From positions 224,986 through 288,985 of the forward strand of contig NZ_FNHV01000014.1 of NCBI RefSeq assembly GCF_900103585.1: a DNA stretch of 64,000 bases, written 5' to 3'. Source of the stretch: Streptomyces sp. cf386 (GTDB lineage: Bacteria > Actinomycetota > Actinomycetes > Streptomycetales > Streptomycetaceae). Position numbers and translations under genes: made by a program. How positions within the stretch are numbered: position 1 is the first letter of the stretch; the number at the start of each line of letters is the position of its first letter. The notes beneath the pieces are model-generated. The model saw only the letters and a list, made by a program, of their open reading frames with translations. It searched no databases and was not told the DNA's origin. Of the stretch, positions 25,939 to 34,354 are shown in pieces.

Positions 25939-25971
25939 CACTTCCGTAGCACTTCCGTATCACTTCCGTAC
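25939..25971. repeat. Three tandem 11-bp repeats over the DUF1876 ribosome site
   Basis: CACTTCCGTAG, CACTTCCGTAT and CACTTCCGTAC follow one another exactly. On the gene's strand each unit reads TACGGAAGTG, so the Shine-Dalgarno-like GGAAG is present three times upstream of the start. Confidence 0.9.
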
Positions 25972-26085
25972 GGGGTCGGGAGCCCTACTGATGAGCGTGC
26001 GCCTGTTCCCGTGCCGGGGCCAGCGCGGGTCGACGGGCCGGGGGCCGCGCCGGACGATGGAAGGAGAGCCGGAAGGAGGCAGCTC

Positions 26086-26979
26086 ATGGCTGTGGACGTC
26101 GTGACAACGCCGGAAGGACCCCTTGAGCTCGAACTCGGCAAACCCCGCAAGGGGAAGGTCCGTCCCTGGGAGATACAGGTCGTCAAGCATCCGACACGTA
26201 AGGAGTCGTCGCACTTCAGAGCCGCGAAGAACGCGGCGAAGAAGATCCTCGCGGCACTGGAGTCCGAGTCGGGGGAGAGGCCGTACGGACCGAGGCCCTG
26301 GGAGTGGCACCACGGCGGCAGCCTGTGGGTGAGGTCGGAGAGCGGCTGGCGGATGTACCGGGCCCGGGTCGGTATCGAGTGGAGCGCGCAGTTCTGCGCC
26401 GACCCCGCGAAGATCGACCGGCTCCGTCGCGAGGCGGCCGAGCTCGTCGAGGCCTTTCCGCTCACGCTCCCGGCCATGGAGGCGCTGGGCTACCGGCGTG
26501 CCCAAGAGCTGCTGAGCATGCCGATCACGGATGCCGACGGTGTCGAGGCCTGGACCGACTCGCTCTTCAACGCGTGCGTGCCGCTCAACAAGGGCGACCA
26601 CTCGGGGATCCTGCCCAAGGCGGCCGGCGAGCATCACTACCCCTGGCCGCTCAAAGGGGCGGACTACTTCCGCTACGACGACTTCCAGCTCTGGGTGACC
26701 CTCCCCGACGGCACCAACGCCGGCGTCACCCCCGTCGGCCGGCGCGGCTCCGGCGACGGACACGTCCGCATCGTCCACGCGCGGCACGGCACCGCCGCCG
26801 GGGACGCCGTCGCGGAGGCGCAGCGGCGCCACATGATGGCCGTCGTGCCACCGGAGAGCCCGATCGCGCTGGCGGCGTTCGAGCAGCAGATAGCGCGGGG
26901 CGCGAAGAGCGCGTCCGGGCCCCTGCGCACGCGCCGGCGGGGTTCGCCGAACGGCGCACGCCGCCGCACCCCGAGCTGA
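26086..26979 (+). CDS. Conserved hypothetical protein
   Basis: 297 residues from the ATG after GGAAGGAGGCAGCTC, a strong ribosome site; the frame is open upstream, but that part is a shadow. No known motif. A Lys-rich N-terminal part (KGKVRPWEIQVVKHPTRKES then AAKNAAKKILAALESE) leads to an aromatic-rich region (PYGPRPWEWHHGGSLWVRSE), and a mid segment GILPKAAGEHHYPWPLKGAD is followed by FRYDDFQLWVTLPDG. The tail is very basic. It could bind nucleic acid, but that is only composition. A hairpin 54 bases downstream probably terminates it. Confidence 0.75.
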   Translation: MAVDVVTTPEGPLELELGKPRKGKVRPWEIQVVKHPTRKESSHFRAAKNAAKKILAALESESGERPYGPRPWEWHHGGSLWVRSESGWRMYRARVGIEWSAQFCADPAKIDRLRREAAELVEAFPLTLPAMEALGYRRAQELLSMPITDADGVEAWTDSLFNACVPLNKGDHSGILPKAAGEHHYPWPLKGADYFRYDDFQLWVTLPDGTNAGVTPVGRRGSGDGHVRIVHARHGTAAGDAVAEAQRRHMMAVVPPESPIALAAFEQQIARGAKSASGPLRTRRRGSPNGARRRTPS

Positions 26980-27032
26980 CTCGGGGGCGCCCTCCTCCCC
27001 GGGGAGCAGCCTCGCACGCATCCGCTCCTCCT

Positions 27033-27057
27033 ACGGAGGCATGACAAGTGCCTCCGT
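27033..27057 (+). terminator. Hairpin terminator
   Basis: ACGGAGGCA and TGCCTCCGT pair perfectly around TGACAAG, downstream of the hypothetical gene ending at 26979. There is no U tract. Confidence 0.7.
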
Positions 27058-27058
27058 G

Positions 27059-27102
27059 GGCACGATGTGCCGAAAGGTTGCGTAGAGAAGGCTGGTCGCA
27101 AC
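27059..27102 (+). promoter_or_regulatory. Two further hairpins in the leader of a small ORF
   Basis: GGCAC-GAT-GTGCC (27059-27071) and GTTGCG-N14-CGCAAC (27077-27102) lie just before the 37-residue ORF. With the terminator-like stem before them, they make a dense structured stretch that could be a regulatory leader. Confidence 0.35.
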
Positions 27103-27126
27103 GGACCGAGGTACGAGGAGGGCGCC

Positions 27127-27240
27127 ATGAACCGCCAGACCCATGTTCGCGTTCGTGTCACCCGTAGGCCGGCCGCTCCCCGCGACACCAGGGGAGAGAT
27201 CGACCGGCGCACGCCTTCGGGGCGGATCCTGCCGTACTGA
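27127..27240 (+). CDS. Possible 37-residue basic peptide
   Basis: ATG six bases after GAGGAGG, reading MNRQTHVRVRVTRRPAAPRD then TRGEIDRRTPSGRILPY and TGA. The ribosome site is strong and the spacing good. The product is very Arg-rich. It could be a leader peptide, but no regulated gene lies downstream on the strand, because the next gene is convergent. Coding status is inferred from the ribosome site only. Confidence 0.4.
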   Translation: MNRQTHVRVRVTRRPAAPRDTRGEIDRRTPSGRILPY

Positions 27241-27310
27241 TCCCGCTGTGCTGAGCCCGCCGTACTGAGCCCGCCTTCTGATCCTGTCTACCGGACCGGT
27301 GGCGCGCGGC

Positions 27311-28387
27311 TCAGTCGGCCAGGTCCGCGTCCGCGTCCGTGTCCATGCCCGTGGCCATGCTCGTGTCCAGCTCCAGCGGCTCGACCCGGCCCTCCAGCAT
27401 GGTGCCGAGGCCCTGCACCGCGCAGACGTCGGGTCGCTCGGCGATGTGCACGGGCATCCCGGTGGCCTGCCGCAGCATCTGGTCGAAGCCGGGCAGCAGC
27501 GCACTGCCGCCGACCATCATGATCCCGCGGTCGGCGAGGTCGGCGACCAGGTCGGGCGGGCAGCCGCGCAGCACCTTGCCGATGCTGTCGAGGACGGCGG
27601 TGAGCGGGGTCTGGATGGCGTCCCGTACGGCGGCGGTGTCGACCCGGACGCTGCGGGCGAGGCCGGTGCAGATGTCGCGGCCGTGGATCTCGGTGGAGGT
27701 CGGCCCGTGCGGTGTGAGTCCGTTGCCGGAGAGCGCGAGCTGCAGCGGTCGTACGTTCTGGCTGGGCAGCATGAGCTCGTGCTCGTGCCGCAGGTGCTGC
27801 ACGATCGCGTGGTCGACGGCCTCGCCGCCGACGCGGACGCGTTCGGCGGCGACGATGGCGCCCATGGAGAGCACGGCCACCTCGGTCGCCGCCGCCCCGC
27901 ACACCATGATCATGCTGGCCTCGGGCTGCTCCACGGGCAGTCCGCACCCCACGGCGGCCGCGATGAGGGTGTCGACGAGTTCGACGCGGCGCGCACCGAG
28001 CCCGACGAGGGTCTCTATCGCGGCGCGCTGGGCCAGTGGGTCGGCGTCGTGCGGGGTGCAGGCCGCGGCACGCAGGAACGGCTTGCGGCGCAGCGTACGG
28101 CGCATCTTGTCGCCGAGCAGATGCCGCAGCATCCGCTGGGCCATCTCGATGTCGACGACGGTCCCGCCGGAGACGGGCCGTACGACGCGGATGTAGTGCG
28201 GGGTGCGACCGGTCATCTTCTCCGCGAACTCGCCGACCGCGATGAGCGCGCCGGTGCGGGTGTTGACGGCGGCAGCGGAGGGCTGGTCGACGACGAGTCC
28301 GGAGCCCTTCACGAAGACGCGGGTTCTGGCCGCCCCCAGGTCGACGGCGAAGTGGCAGCGGCGCAACTGCTCCAGCGTGGCGATCAT
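27311..28387 (-). CDS. mbl: MreB/Mbl-like actin homologue
   Basis: 358 residues from the ATG behind GGGAGGACCCTC. Actin-fold marks are phosphate-1 FAVDLGAARTRVFVKGSG, the phosphate-2 region ASMIMVCGAAATEVAVLSMG and the adenosine motif GIMMVGGSALLPGFDQML. It resembles the divergent third MreB paralogue of Streptomyces (Mbl, SCO6166 in S. coelicolor, from memory), which helps spore wall synthesis. Phosphate-1 reads DLGAARTR rather than DLGTANT, so ATP binding may be altered. The C-terminus adds an Asp-rich tail (DTDADADLAD). There is no mreCD neighbour. Confidence 0.88.
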   Translation of the reverse strand: MIATLEQLRRCHFAVDLGAARTRVFVKGSGLVVDQPSAAAVNTRTGALIAVGEFAEKMTGRTPHYIRVVRPVSGGTVVDIEMAQRMLRHLLGDKMRRTLRRKPFLRAAACTPHDADPLAQRAAIETLVGLGARRVELVDTLIAAAVGCGLPVEQPEASMIMVCGAAATEVAVLSMGAIVAAERVRVGGEAVDHAIVQHLRHEHELMLPSQNVRPLQLALSGNGLTPHGPTSTEIHGRDICTGLARSVRVDTAAVRDAIQTPLTAVLDSIGKVLRGCPPDLVADLADRGIMMVGGSALLPGFDQMLRQATGMPVHIAERPDVCAVQGLGTMLEGRVEPLELDTSMATGMDTDADADLAD

Positions 28388-28598
28388 GAGGGTCCTCCCG
28401 AGAACGCAGACCATGGGTCCGCCGGGTGGGTGGCGGGCCTCGCTTGAGGTGGTCGGGGTCGTGTGGTCGGCGGGTGGCCGGCCTCCTTGGCATCGATCGT
28501 GCTCGCGGCCGGGAGGGGGCGCCTTTTGGAGGGGGCCGGGCGGGGTGCCGCTGAATGGGGGGATTTGATTCTGAAAGGGCGTCAGGCGGCGTGTCGGG

Positions 28599-31500
28599 TC
28601 ACAGGGAGTGGGCGGCTTCGAGTATGGGGCGCAGTCCCGGCACGGTGAGATCCGCCGCATCGAATCGCCGGCGTGCCTCTTCGGTACGGGCGTGGCCGAT
28701 GAAGCGCATGCCGGCGGCGTGGGCCGCGGACTGTTCGTCGAGGGTGGAGCCGATCAGCACACAGCGGGAGCGGGAGGCGCCGAGTCGCTCGACGGCACGG
28801 AGCAGGACGCCGGGGTGCGGCATCAGGCGGGTGAGGTGGGAGGAGCGGCCGTGTACGCCCCCCAGGAGGCAGGGGGTGAGGCCATGGAGGTCCAGGAAGG
28901 TCTCGGCCGCGGACGCGGCGTGGTCGGTGACGACGGCGAGGCCCATGCCACGGCTGTACAGGGTGTGGACCAGCTCGTCCGAGAACGGCGTGGGCCGGAC
29001 GGTCCGGGCGGCCCAGGTCTCCTTGCGGTTGAGCTCGGTGCGTACCGCGTCCGCGGCCGGGTGCCCGGCGAGCGTGCGGAGCAGTGCGATGGGCGTGACG
29101 CCGTCCTCCGCGCGGACGGGTCCCGCCCCCGGCAGCAGCGGCTGTTCCGCGAGGGTGTCGTCCGGGTGCCGGTTCTCGCCGACGTGGCGGGCGAGGTCCC
29201 GTACCAACTCGTGCGCCTCGTCCGGCCCGAACAGCCGGGTGAGCGTGCCGTCGAAGCCGAGGATGACGGCGTCGGCGCTCCGGAGCAGGTCGGCCAGGGG
29301 CGACGGTGTGCCGGAGGACGGCCCGGGTGGGGCCGGGTTCGGCTGTGCCCCGGCTGCCAGGCGCACCGAACACGTCACCGAGAGCCCCGGCACCGGCCAT
29401 CTGCCCAACCTGACCTCCACGGCCCGCTGGGCGGCGCGGGCCCGGCGCAGGGGGTAGCGGCGGGTGACCCGGGAGGCCTCGGAGAGGACGTGGTCGAGCA
29501 GGGCGTCCGCGATGTGCGTGGGCTCACCGAGGACGTAGGCGACCGGGTCCGCCACCTGCCAGGCGAACTTGACGGAGGCGGCGAAGGCACCGCCTCCGGA
29601 ACTCGGGAGGACGTCCTGGCAGGTCGCTCGGTGGGTGGTGAGGTCGACCTCGTAGTACGTGGCGTACAGCGGGCGGCGCCTGTCCCGGGGGCGGGCCGGG
29701 TCGAGGAGGGTGAGGGGGCCGTCGGGCTGGGTGTGGACGATCGCCGTGCGGCCGGCATCGGAGGCGAGCAGGGACAGGTCGGGAGTGGTGAAGGGGCCGC
29801 GTACCAGGTCACGGGGTGTGACGTCCGGCTCGGCGGCCCGCCGGGACAGGGGGCAGTACCACGCGAGGGGCGCCGAGCCCGGTGTGTCGCCGTGCAACGG
29901 CAGGAACGCCGAACCGGCGAGCTCCGCGTGCAGCTCGGGGGAGACGACGACCGTGATGTCCGCGGCGACGGTCTCCAGGGCGGCCCGTACGTCGGACGGG
30001 ACGGCGGACTCGTCCGCGCCGGCGAACGGGGTGTGCCAGAACGTCACCCGGAACCTCGGCGGGTCGTCCAACTCGGCGAGCACGACAGGGAGATGGAGAA
30101 GCGCTCCGCTCACCAGTCCGTGGGCGGCGGCGTCGGGCTCGGTGAGGACGACGTAGCCGTTGTCGCGGGCCAGCACCTCGAACTGGTGCGGGCGCAATTG
30201 GGCCGCCTTCAGAACCCGGTCCGTGGCTCGGCCGAGGGCGTGGTGGGCCTCCGGGTGTGTGCCCCGGCCGTCGATCTCCAGGCCGATGGTCAGGCGTGGG
30301 GCGGTGCGCAGTTCGTGGTAGAGCTCCTGGAGGGCGGGGTCCACGGGATCGCCGGGCCGTAGCTGCCGGAGTTCCGCATAGGTCTCGTACGACTTGATGG
30401 CCTCGGAGAGCCGGCCGAGGTTCTTCAGCGCCATGACGTGCAGTCGGCGCAGGTCCTCCCGGTCCGGGTGCTCCCGGACCAGGTCGGCGAGGTCGGCCGC
30501 GGCCTGCCTGAAGGTGCCGAGTTTCAGGTCGAGTTGTGCGAGGAGGGTGCGCAGGTCGAGGCGGAGGGCGCGCAGCCGGTCCCGGGTGGCCGTCGCGGCG
30601 GGACCCGGGAGGCCGTCCAGCGGGTCGCCGTAGAAGAGGCCCAAGGCGTCCCGGACCAGGGCGCGCTGGAGCTGCGGGTCCATGTCGTCGGTGCGGTCGG
30701 CGAGGAGTTCCTCGCAGTGGTGTACGTCGATGTAGTCGTCCGGCACATGGACGGCGTAGCCGTCGGAGAGTTCGGCGAGGGTGCCGGGGCCGAGGCACGC
30801 GTGGATCTCCCCCGCCACCCGGGCGAGGCGGTGTAGCGCCTCCGTTCTCGGCAGAGGCTCCTCCCACAGGCCCGCGGCCAGTTCGGCGTGGCCGACACGG
30901 CGGCCCGGTCGCAGGAGGAGCATGCACAGCAGGGCCTGGGCCCGCGGGGAGGGGAGCGTGACGAGTCGGCCCAGGCAGCTGATGTCCAACGGGCCGAGCA
31001 TGGTGACGCGCAGCCGGTCCGCGTCGATCCCGCCCTGCGCCCAACCGAGGGCGATCGAGCGCGGCAGCCTCCGTATGGCGTCGACCGGGTCCTTGTCCCA
31101 GGCCAGTTCCGCCTGCATCCGCTGGAACCCCAGGCTGACCGGGCTGTGCGCGGCCAACTCCTTGAGCAGCGACCCGAACCGGACGAGGTCCGACCTCCCG
31201 TCGCGCCCCTCCGACTGCTCACCCAGCGCGAACCTGCTGATCACCACCGAGCCGTCCGGGCGCAGCAGCAGACCGTCCCAGCCGCTCTGCCCACGCACCA
31301 GACCGCGCTCGTGCAGGGCCTCCAACGCGGGTACGACATCCGACGCGAGCCGGGCGTGCACCCTGAAGGAGACCCCTGGACCGCTGCCGTTCTGCAGTTC
31401 GGCGACGGTGACGCCGTCCACGAACTCGGCGACCAGATACGGACGTTCGTCCTCCACGCCGTGGTCCAGCACGCGCACCACATTCGGATGCCGCAGCTCC

Positions 31501-33275
31501 GCCAGCACCCGCGCCTCCCGCCGGAACCGCTCTTGCGGAGCCCGCTGGGGCGGGTAGAGGTGGACGACCACGGGCCGGTCGGTGCGTACGTCGACGGCAG
31601 CCCACATCCGGTCGTTCGGCCCCCGCTGCCCCAGCAGCCGATACCGCCCGCCGACCAGCTCCTCCGCCGGCTCTCCGCCCAGCCGCCTTATGGTCTCCGC
31701 ACTGACCGTCGCGAACGCCGGCCCCGTACCCCCGTCGCCCCCCGCCTCCCGGCGCACCTCGGCCCGGAACTCACCCGCCGCGAGCCCCGCCCGCTCGTCG
31801 ATCAACCCGCCCACCCGGGCCAGGAACTCCCGGGTCCGCGCCCGCGCCGTACGCGGCAGGGAACGCAGCAGCAACTCCCGTACGCCCGGCCGGAACTCGT
31901 ACGATCCCGGCGGTCCCTCAAGCGCCGTCAGCATGCCGCTGAGGATGATCTCGGCCAGGTGCTGGGGGCGGGGGCTGCGGTCCAGGGCGCGCTGGACCAG
32001 CCGCATCACCGGCAGGGACGGGTTCGCCAGGGCGAGATGGCCGGCGATGCGGAACGCCTCCGGGGACGCGGTCGCCCGGAAGCGCAGCACCAGGTCCTGG
32101 GCCGGCAACGAGGAGACGCCGGGGGCGGGTTCGGCGGGCGGGAGCGGCGCGGGAGGCAGCCAGGCCAGGGCGCCGGGTGCGTGGCCGCCGCCCGGCGCGG
32201 CGATCAGGGCGGCCCAGTTGGCGAGCCAGGTGGGGGCCGGTTCCAGGACGGGGAGGGGGACGGCACCCTCGTGGGGGGTGTGCGGGTCGTGTGCGTCGTA
32301 CGGCGTGAAGGTGAGCGCGGCCGACGGTGCCGCCGAGGTCGGGGCGGTGAGCAGGCCCGGGGCGGCGGGCAGGGCCGTGGTGGGCCAGAGGTGTTCGGGC
32401 AGCGGCTGGACGACGGCCAGAGGCATGCGCGACGCCCAGCGGCGCAGGGCGCGGTACCAGCGGTCGCCCGCCGGGCCGGGGCGCCATTGCGGGCCCATGC
32501 AGTCGCTGACGACCAGGGTGACCGTGCGGCCGTCGGCGAGCGCGGGGACGTGAAGGGCGCGGCCGTCCGGGGTGGCCCGGTGCGCGGTGACCGTGCGGAA
32601 GATGCCGGACTGGGCGAGCACGGTGTGCAGTTCGCGCACCAGCGGGCGCCAGACGGGCATCGTGGGGCCCGCGTCGTACACGAGGTTGAGGCGCAGCCAG
32701 CGGTCGGGGGCCGGGCGCAGCACCGGGAACCAGACGTTCGGGTGGGCACCGAGCCGGGCGATCCGGTCGGCGGTGGCGTGCTCGTCGAGGAGCCGGGCGC
32801 GGGGGGCGGGGACCTTGCGCTTGAGGGGGCGCAGGGCGCGTTGCAGGGCGAGGGGGCGGGGGAGCATCGGGGGCGCGGGGGCGAGCAGCGGGGTGCCGCG
32901 ACCCGGGCCGGTCGGCGCGTCGGGGTGCGGGGGCTCCGGGAGGTGGAGGGGGATGCGGGTGTCAGGGGGTGGGGTCGAGGGCTGGTGGGGGTTCGGGTGA
33001 GGGGGATCGGGTCGGGGTGGGACGGCGGTGGGGGTGGGAGGCGTGTCGGTGCTGCCTTGCCGGGCATGCCCGGCAGGAGCGGCTTGACCGGAGGCTGTCG
33101 GCTCCTCCTGCCTCTCCTGCCCTTCCGGGATCAACTGCGCTGCAAACCAGAGGAGTTCGGCAAGCTCGCGAGGTGTGGCGGCGTCCTCCGTGGACGGGTC
33201 CGCACCCTTGACGGAGCTCAGCACGGCGGCGAGCCGCGCAACGGCGGACCCTGCGGTCGTCCCCTCAGAATCCAT
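28599..33275 (-). CDS. SAV_2336-type giant regulator: vWA-like, pseudokinase, SARP, HAD-like
   Basis: 1558 residues. Residues 1-60 are a short helical lead, and 60-130 is a Pro-rich linker. From 190-300 a vWA-like fold (LRLNLVYDAGPTMPVWRP; VTLVVSDCMG) matches the gene at 59520. At about 540-710 is a protein-kinase fold whose catalytic residues are lost: His572 in VVVHLYP for the Lys, LVRGQSGWDGLLL for the HRD loop, ISRF for DFG. At 755-1000 are an OmpR-type winged helix (RVTMLGPLDI) and a BTAD domain as in SARP/AfsR activators. The region near 1225-1305 may be SPFH-like (tentative). At 1333-1558 is a HAD domain with AVILGFDGTLTRLF, where Gly1340 replaces the nucleophile Asp. It overlaps the MoxR gene by 11 bases. 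It is the effector/regulator arm of a VMAP-MoxR system. Confidence 0.86.
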   Translation of the reverse strand: MDSEGTTAGSAVARLAAVLSSVKGADPSTEDAATPRELAELLWFAAQLIPEGQERQEEPTASGQAAPAGHARQGSTDTPPTPTAVPPRPDPPHPNPHQPSTPPPDTRIPLHLPEPPHPDAPTGPGRGTPLLAPAPPMLPRPLALQRALRPLKRKVPAPRARLLDEHATADRIARLGAHPNVWFPVLRPAPDRWLRLNLVYDAGPTMPVWRPLVRELHTVLAQSGIFRTVTAHRATPDGRALHVPALADGRTVTLVVSDCMGPQWRPGPAGDRWYRALRRWASRMPLAVVQPLPEHLWPTTALPAAPGLLTAPTSAAPSAALTFTPYDAHDPHTPHEGAVPLPVLEPAPTWLANWAALIAAPGGGHAPGALAWLPPAPLPPAEPAPGVSSLPAQDLVLRFRATASPEAFRIAGHLALANPSLPVMRLVQRALDRSPRPQHLAEIILSGMLTALEGPPGSYEFRPGVRELLLRSLPRTARARTREFLARVGGLIDERAGLAAGEFRAEVRREAGGDGGTGPAFATVSAETIRRLGGEPAEELVGGRYRLLGQRGPNDRMWAAVDVRTDRPVVVHLYPPQRAPQERFRREARVLAELRHPNVVRVLDHGVEDERPYLVAEFVDGVTVAELQNGSGPGVSFRVHARLASDVVPALEALHERGLVRGQSGWDGLLLRPDGSVVISRFALGEQSEGRDGRSDLVRFGSLLKELAAHSPVSLGFQRMQAELAWDKDPVDAIRRLPRSIALGWAQGGIDADRLRVTMLGPLDISCLGRLVTLPSPRAQALLCMLLLRPGRRVGHAELAAGLWEEPLPRTEALHRLARVAGEIHACLGPGTLAELSDGYAVHVPDDYIDVHHCEELLADRTDDMDPQLQRALVRDALGLFYGDPLDGLPGPAATATRDRLRALRLDLRTLLAQLDLKLGTFRQAAADLADLVREHPDREDLRRLHVMALKNLGRLSEAIKSYETYAELRQLRPGDPVDPALQELYHELRTAPRLTIGLEIDGRGTHPEAHHALGRATDRVLKAAQLRPHQFEVLARDNGYVVLTEPDAAAHGLVSGALLHLPVVLAELDDPPRFRVTFWHTPFAGADESAVPSDVRAALETVAADITVVVSPELHAELAGSAFLPLHGDTPGSAPLAWYCPLSRRAAEPDVTPRDLVRGPFTTPDLSLLASDAGRTAIVHTQPDGPLTLLDPARPRDRRRPLYATYYEVDLTTHRATCQDVLPSSGGGAFAASVKFAWQVADPVAYVLGEPTHIADALLDHVLSEASRVTRRYPLRRARAAQRAVEVRLGRWPVPGLSVTCSVRLAAGAQPNPAPPGPSSGTPSPLADLLRSADAVILGFDGTLTRLFGPDEAHELVRDLARHVGENRHPDDTLAEQPLLPGAGPVRAEDGVTPIALLRTLAGHPAADAVRTELNRKETWAARTVRPTPFSDELVHTLYSRGMGLAVVTDHAASAAETFLDLHGLTPCLLGGVHGRSSHLTRLMPHPGVLLRAVERLGASRSRCVLIGSTLDEQSAAHAAGMRFIGHARTEEARRRFDAADLTVPGLRPILEAAHSL

Positions 33276-34296
33276 CGCCGTCAGCCGCCGAGCTCAGATA
33301 CGGCATCAACCGCTCGGCCAGCTGCTCGCGGGAGTCGGCTTGGAGGCCTGCGATGCCCGTGAGGTAGATGGCGTTGAGGAGTTGGTCCGTGGCCAGTTCG
33401 CCGGTGCCGGCGCGGGTCAGGAACTCGGTGATCAGGCTCTCCGCCCGAGCGTCGGGCTCGCCGAGGTGGGCGCGGACGATGTCCGTGAGCTGGGTGCGGT
33501 CGGGGCGGAGCAGGCGCAGGCGGACGCAGCGGCGCAGGAAGGCGGGCGGGAACTCGCGTTCGCCGTTGCTGGTCAGCACGACGAAGGGGAAGGCGCGGCA
33601 GCGGACCCGGCCCCGGACGACGGGCACCGGAGTGTCCGTCCCGTCGGCGAGGACCCGGGCCTTGCCGTCGGTGGAGTGGCGGGCCGCGCGGACCAGTTCG
33701 GGGATCTCGTACTGGCCCTCCTCCAGGATGTTCAGCAGGTCGTTCGGCAGGTCGAGGTCGCTCTTGTCGATCTCGTCGACGAGGAGGGCGCGCGGGCGGT
33801 CGTAGGGGAGGAGGGCCGTGCCCAGCGGGCCCAGCCGCAGGTGGTCCTCGACGCCGTCCGGGGTGGGGCCGGGGCCGCCCGGGCCGGTGCCGGGTTCCTT
33901 CCGGCCCGCGTACAGGCGGGACAGGGGGTCGTACTGGTAGAGGCCGTCGGCGAGGGTGCTGCGGCTGGTGATGTTCCAGCGCAGGACGGGGCCCAGGCTC
34001 AGCTCGCGGGCCACGGCGTAGGCGAGGGACGACTTGCCCGTGCCGGGCGGGCCGGTGACCAGCAGCGGGCGGCGCAGACACAGCGCGGCGTTGACCAGCT
34101 GCACGCTCTCCGGCGTCGGGACGTAGGTCCTCGCCCGGTGCACACGGTCCGGCGAGACCGCCGACGCGTCGTCGCCGTCGCCGGGCCGCGGCAGCGCGGG
34201 GCCGCCGTCGAACGCCCGCCAGGGCGGCGGGGCGGGCAGTTCGGCGATGCCGTCGTGCGGCTCGTCGGTGCCGGTGTAGACGGACCAGTTGGACAT
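33265..34296 (-). CDS. MoxR-type AAA+ ATPase (first locus)
   Basis: 343 residues. Walker A GPPGTGKSS (82-90), Walker B ALLVDEIDKSD (near 171-180), sensor VVLTSNGEREFP and arginine-finger region AFLRRCVRL. MoxR ATPases remodel or load partner proteins, often those with vWA domains. It lies between the trypsin-VMAP gene (58 bases upstream) and the giant vWA-like gene (overlap), the layout of vWA-MoxR-VMAP ternary conflict systems described by Aravind and colleagues. The N-terminal 50 residues are specific to this family. Confidence 0.93.
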   Translation of the reverse strand: MSNWSVYTGTDEPHDGIAELPAPPPWRAFDGGPALPRPGDGDDASAVSPDRVHRARTYVPTPESVQLVNAALCLRRPLLVTGPPGTGKSSLAYAVARELSLGPVLRWNITSRSTLADGLYQYDPLSRLYAGRKEPGTGPGGPGPTPDGVEDHLRLGPLGTALLPYDRPRALLVDEIDKSDLDLPNDLLNILEEGQYEIPELVRAARHSTDGKARVLADGTDTPVPVVRGRVRCRAFPFVVLTSNGEREFPPAFLRRCVRLRLLRPDRTQLTDIVRAHLGEPDARAESLITEFLTRAGTGELATDQLLNAIYLTGIAGLQADSREQLAERLMPYLSSAADGDGF

Positions 34297-34354
34297 GGTG
34301 CGCTCTCTCCGGTTGCTCTCCGTTGGCGGTCTGCGGTCCCGGCGGGCGGCCGGA

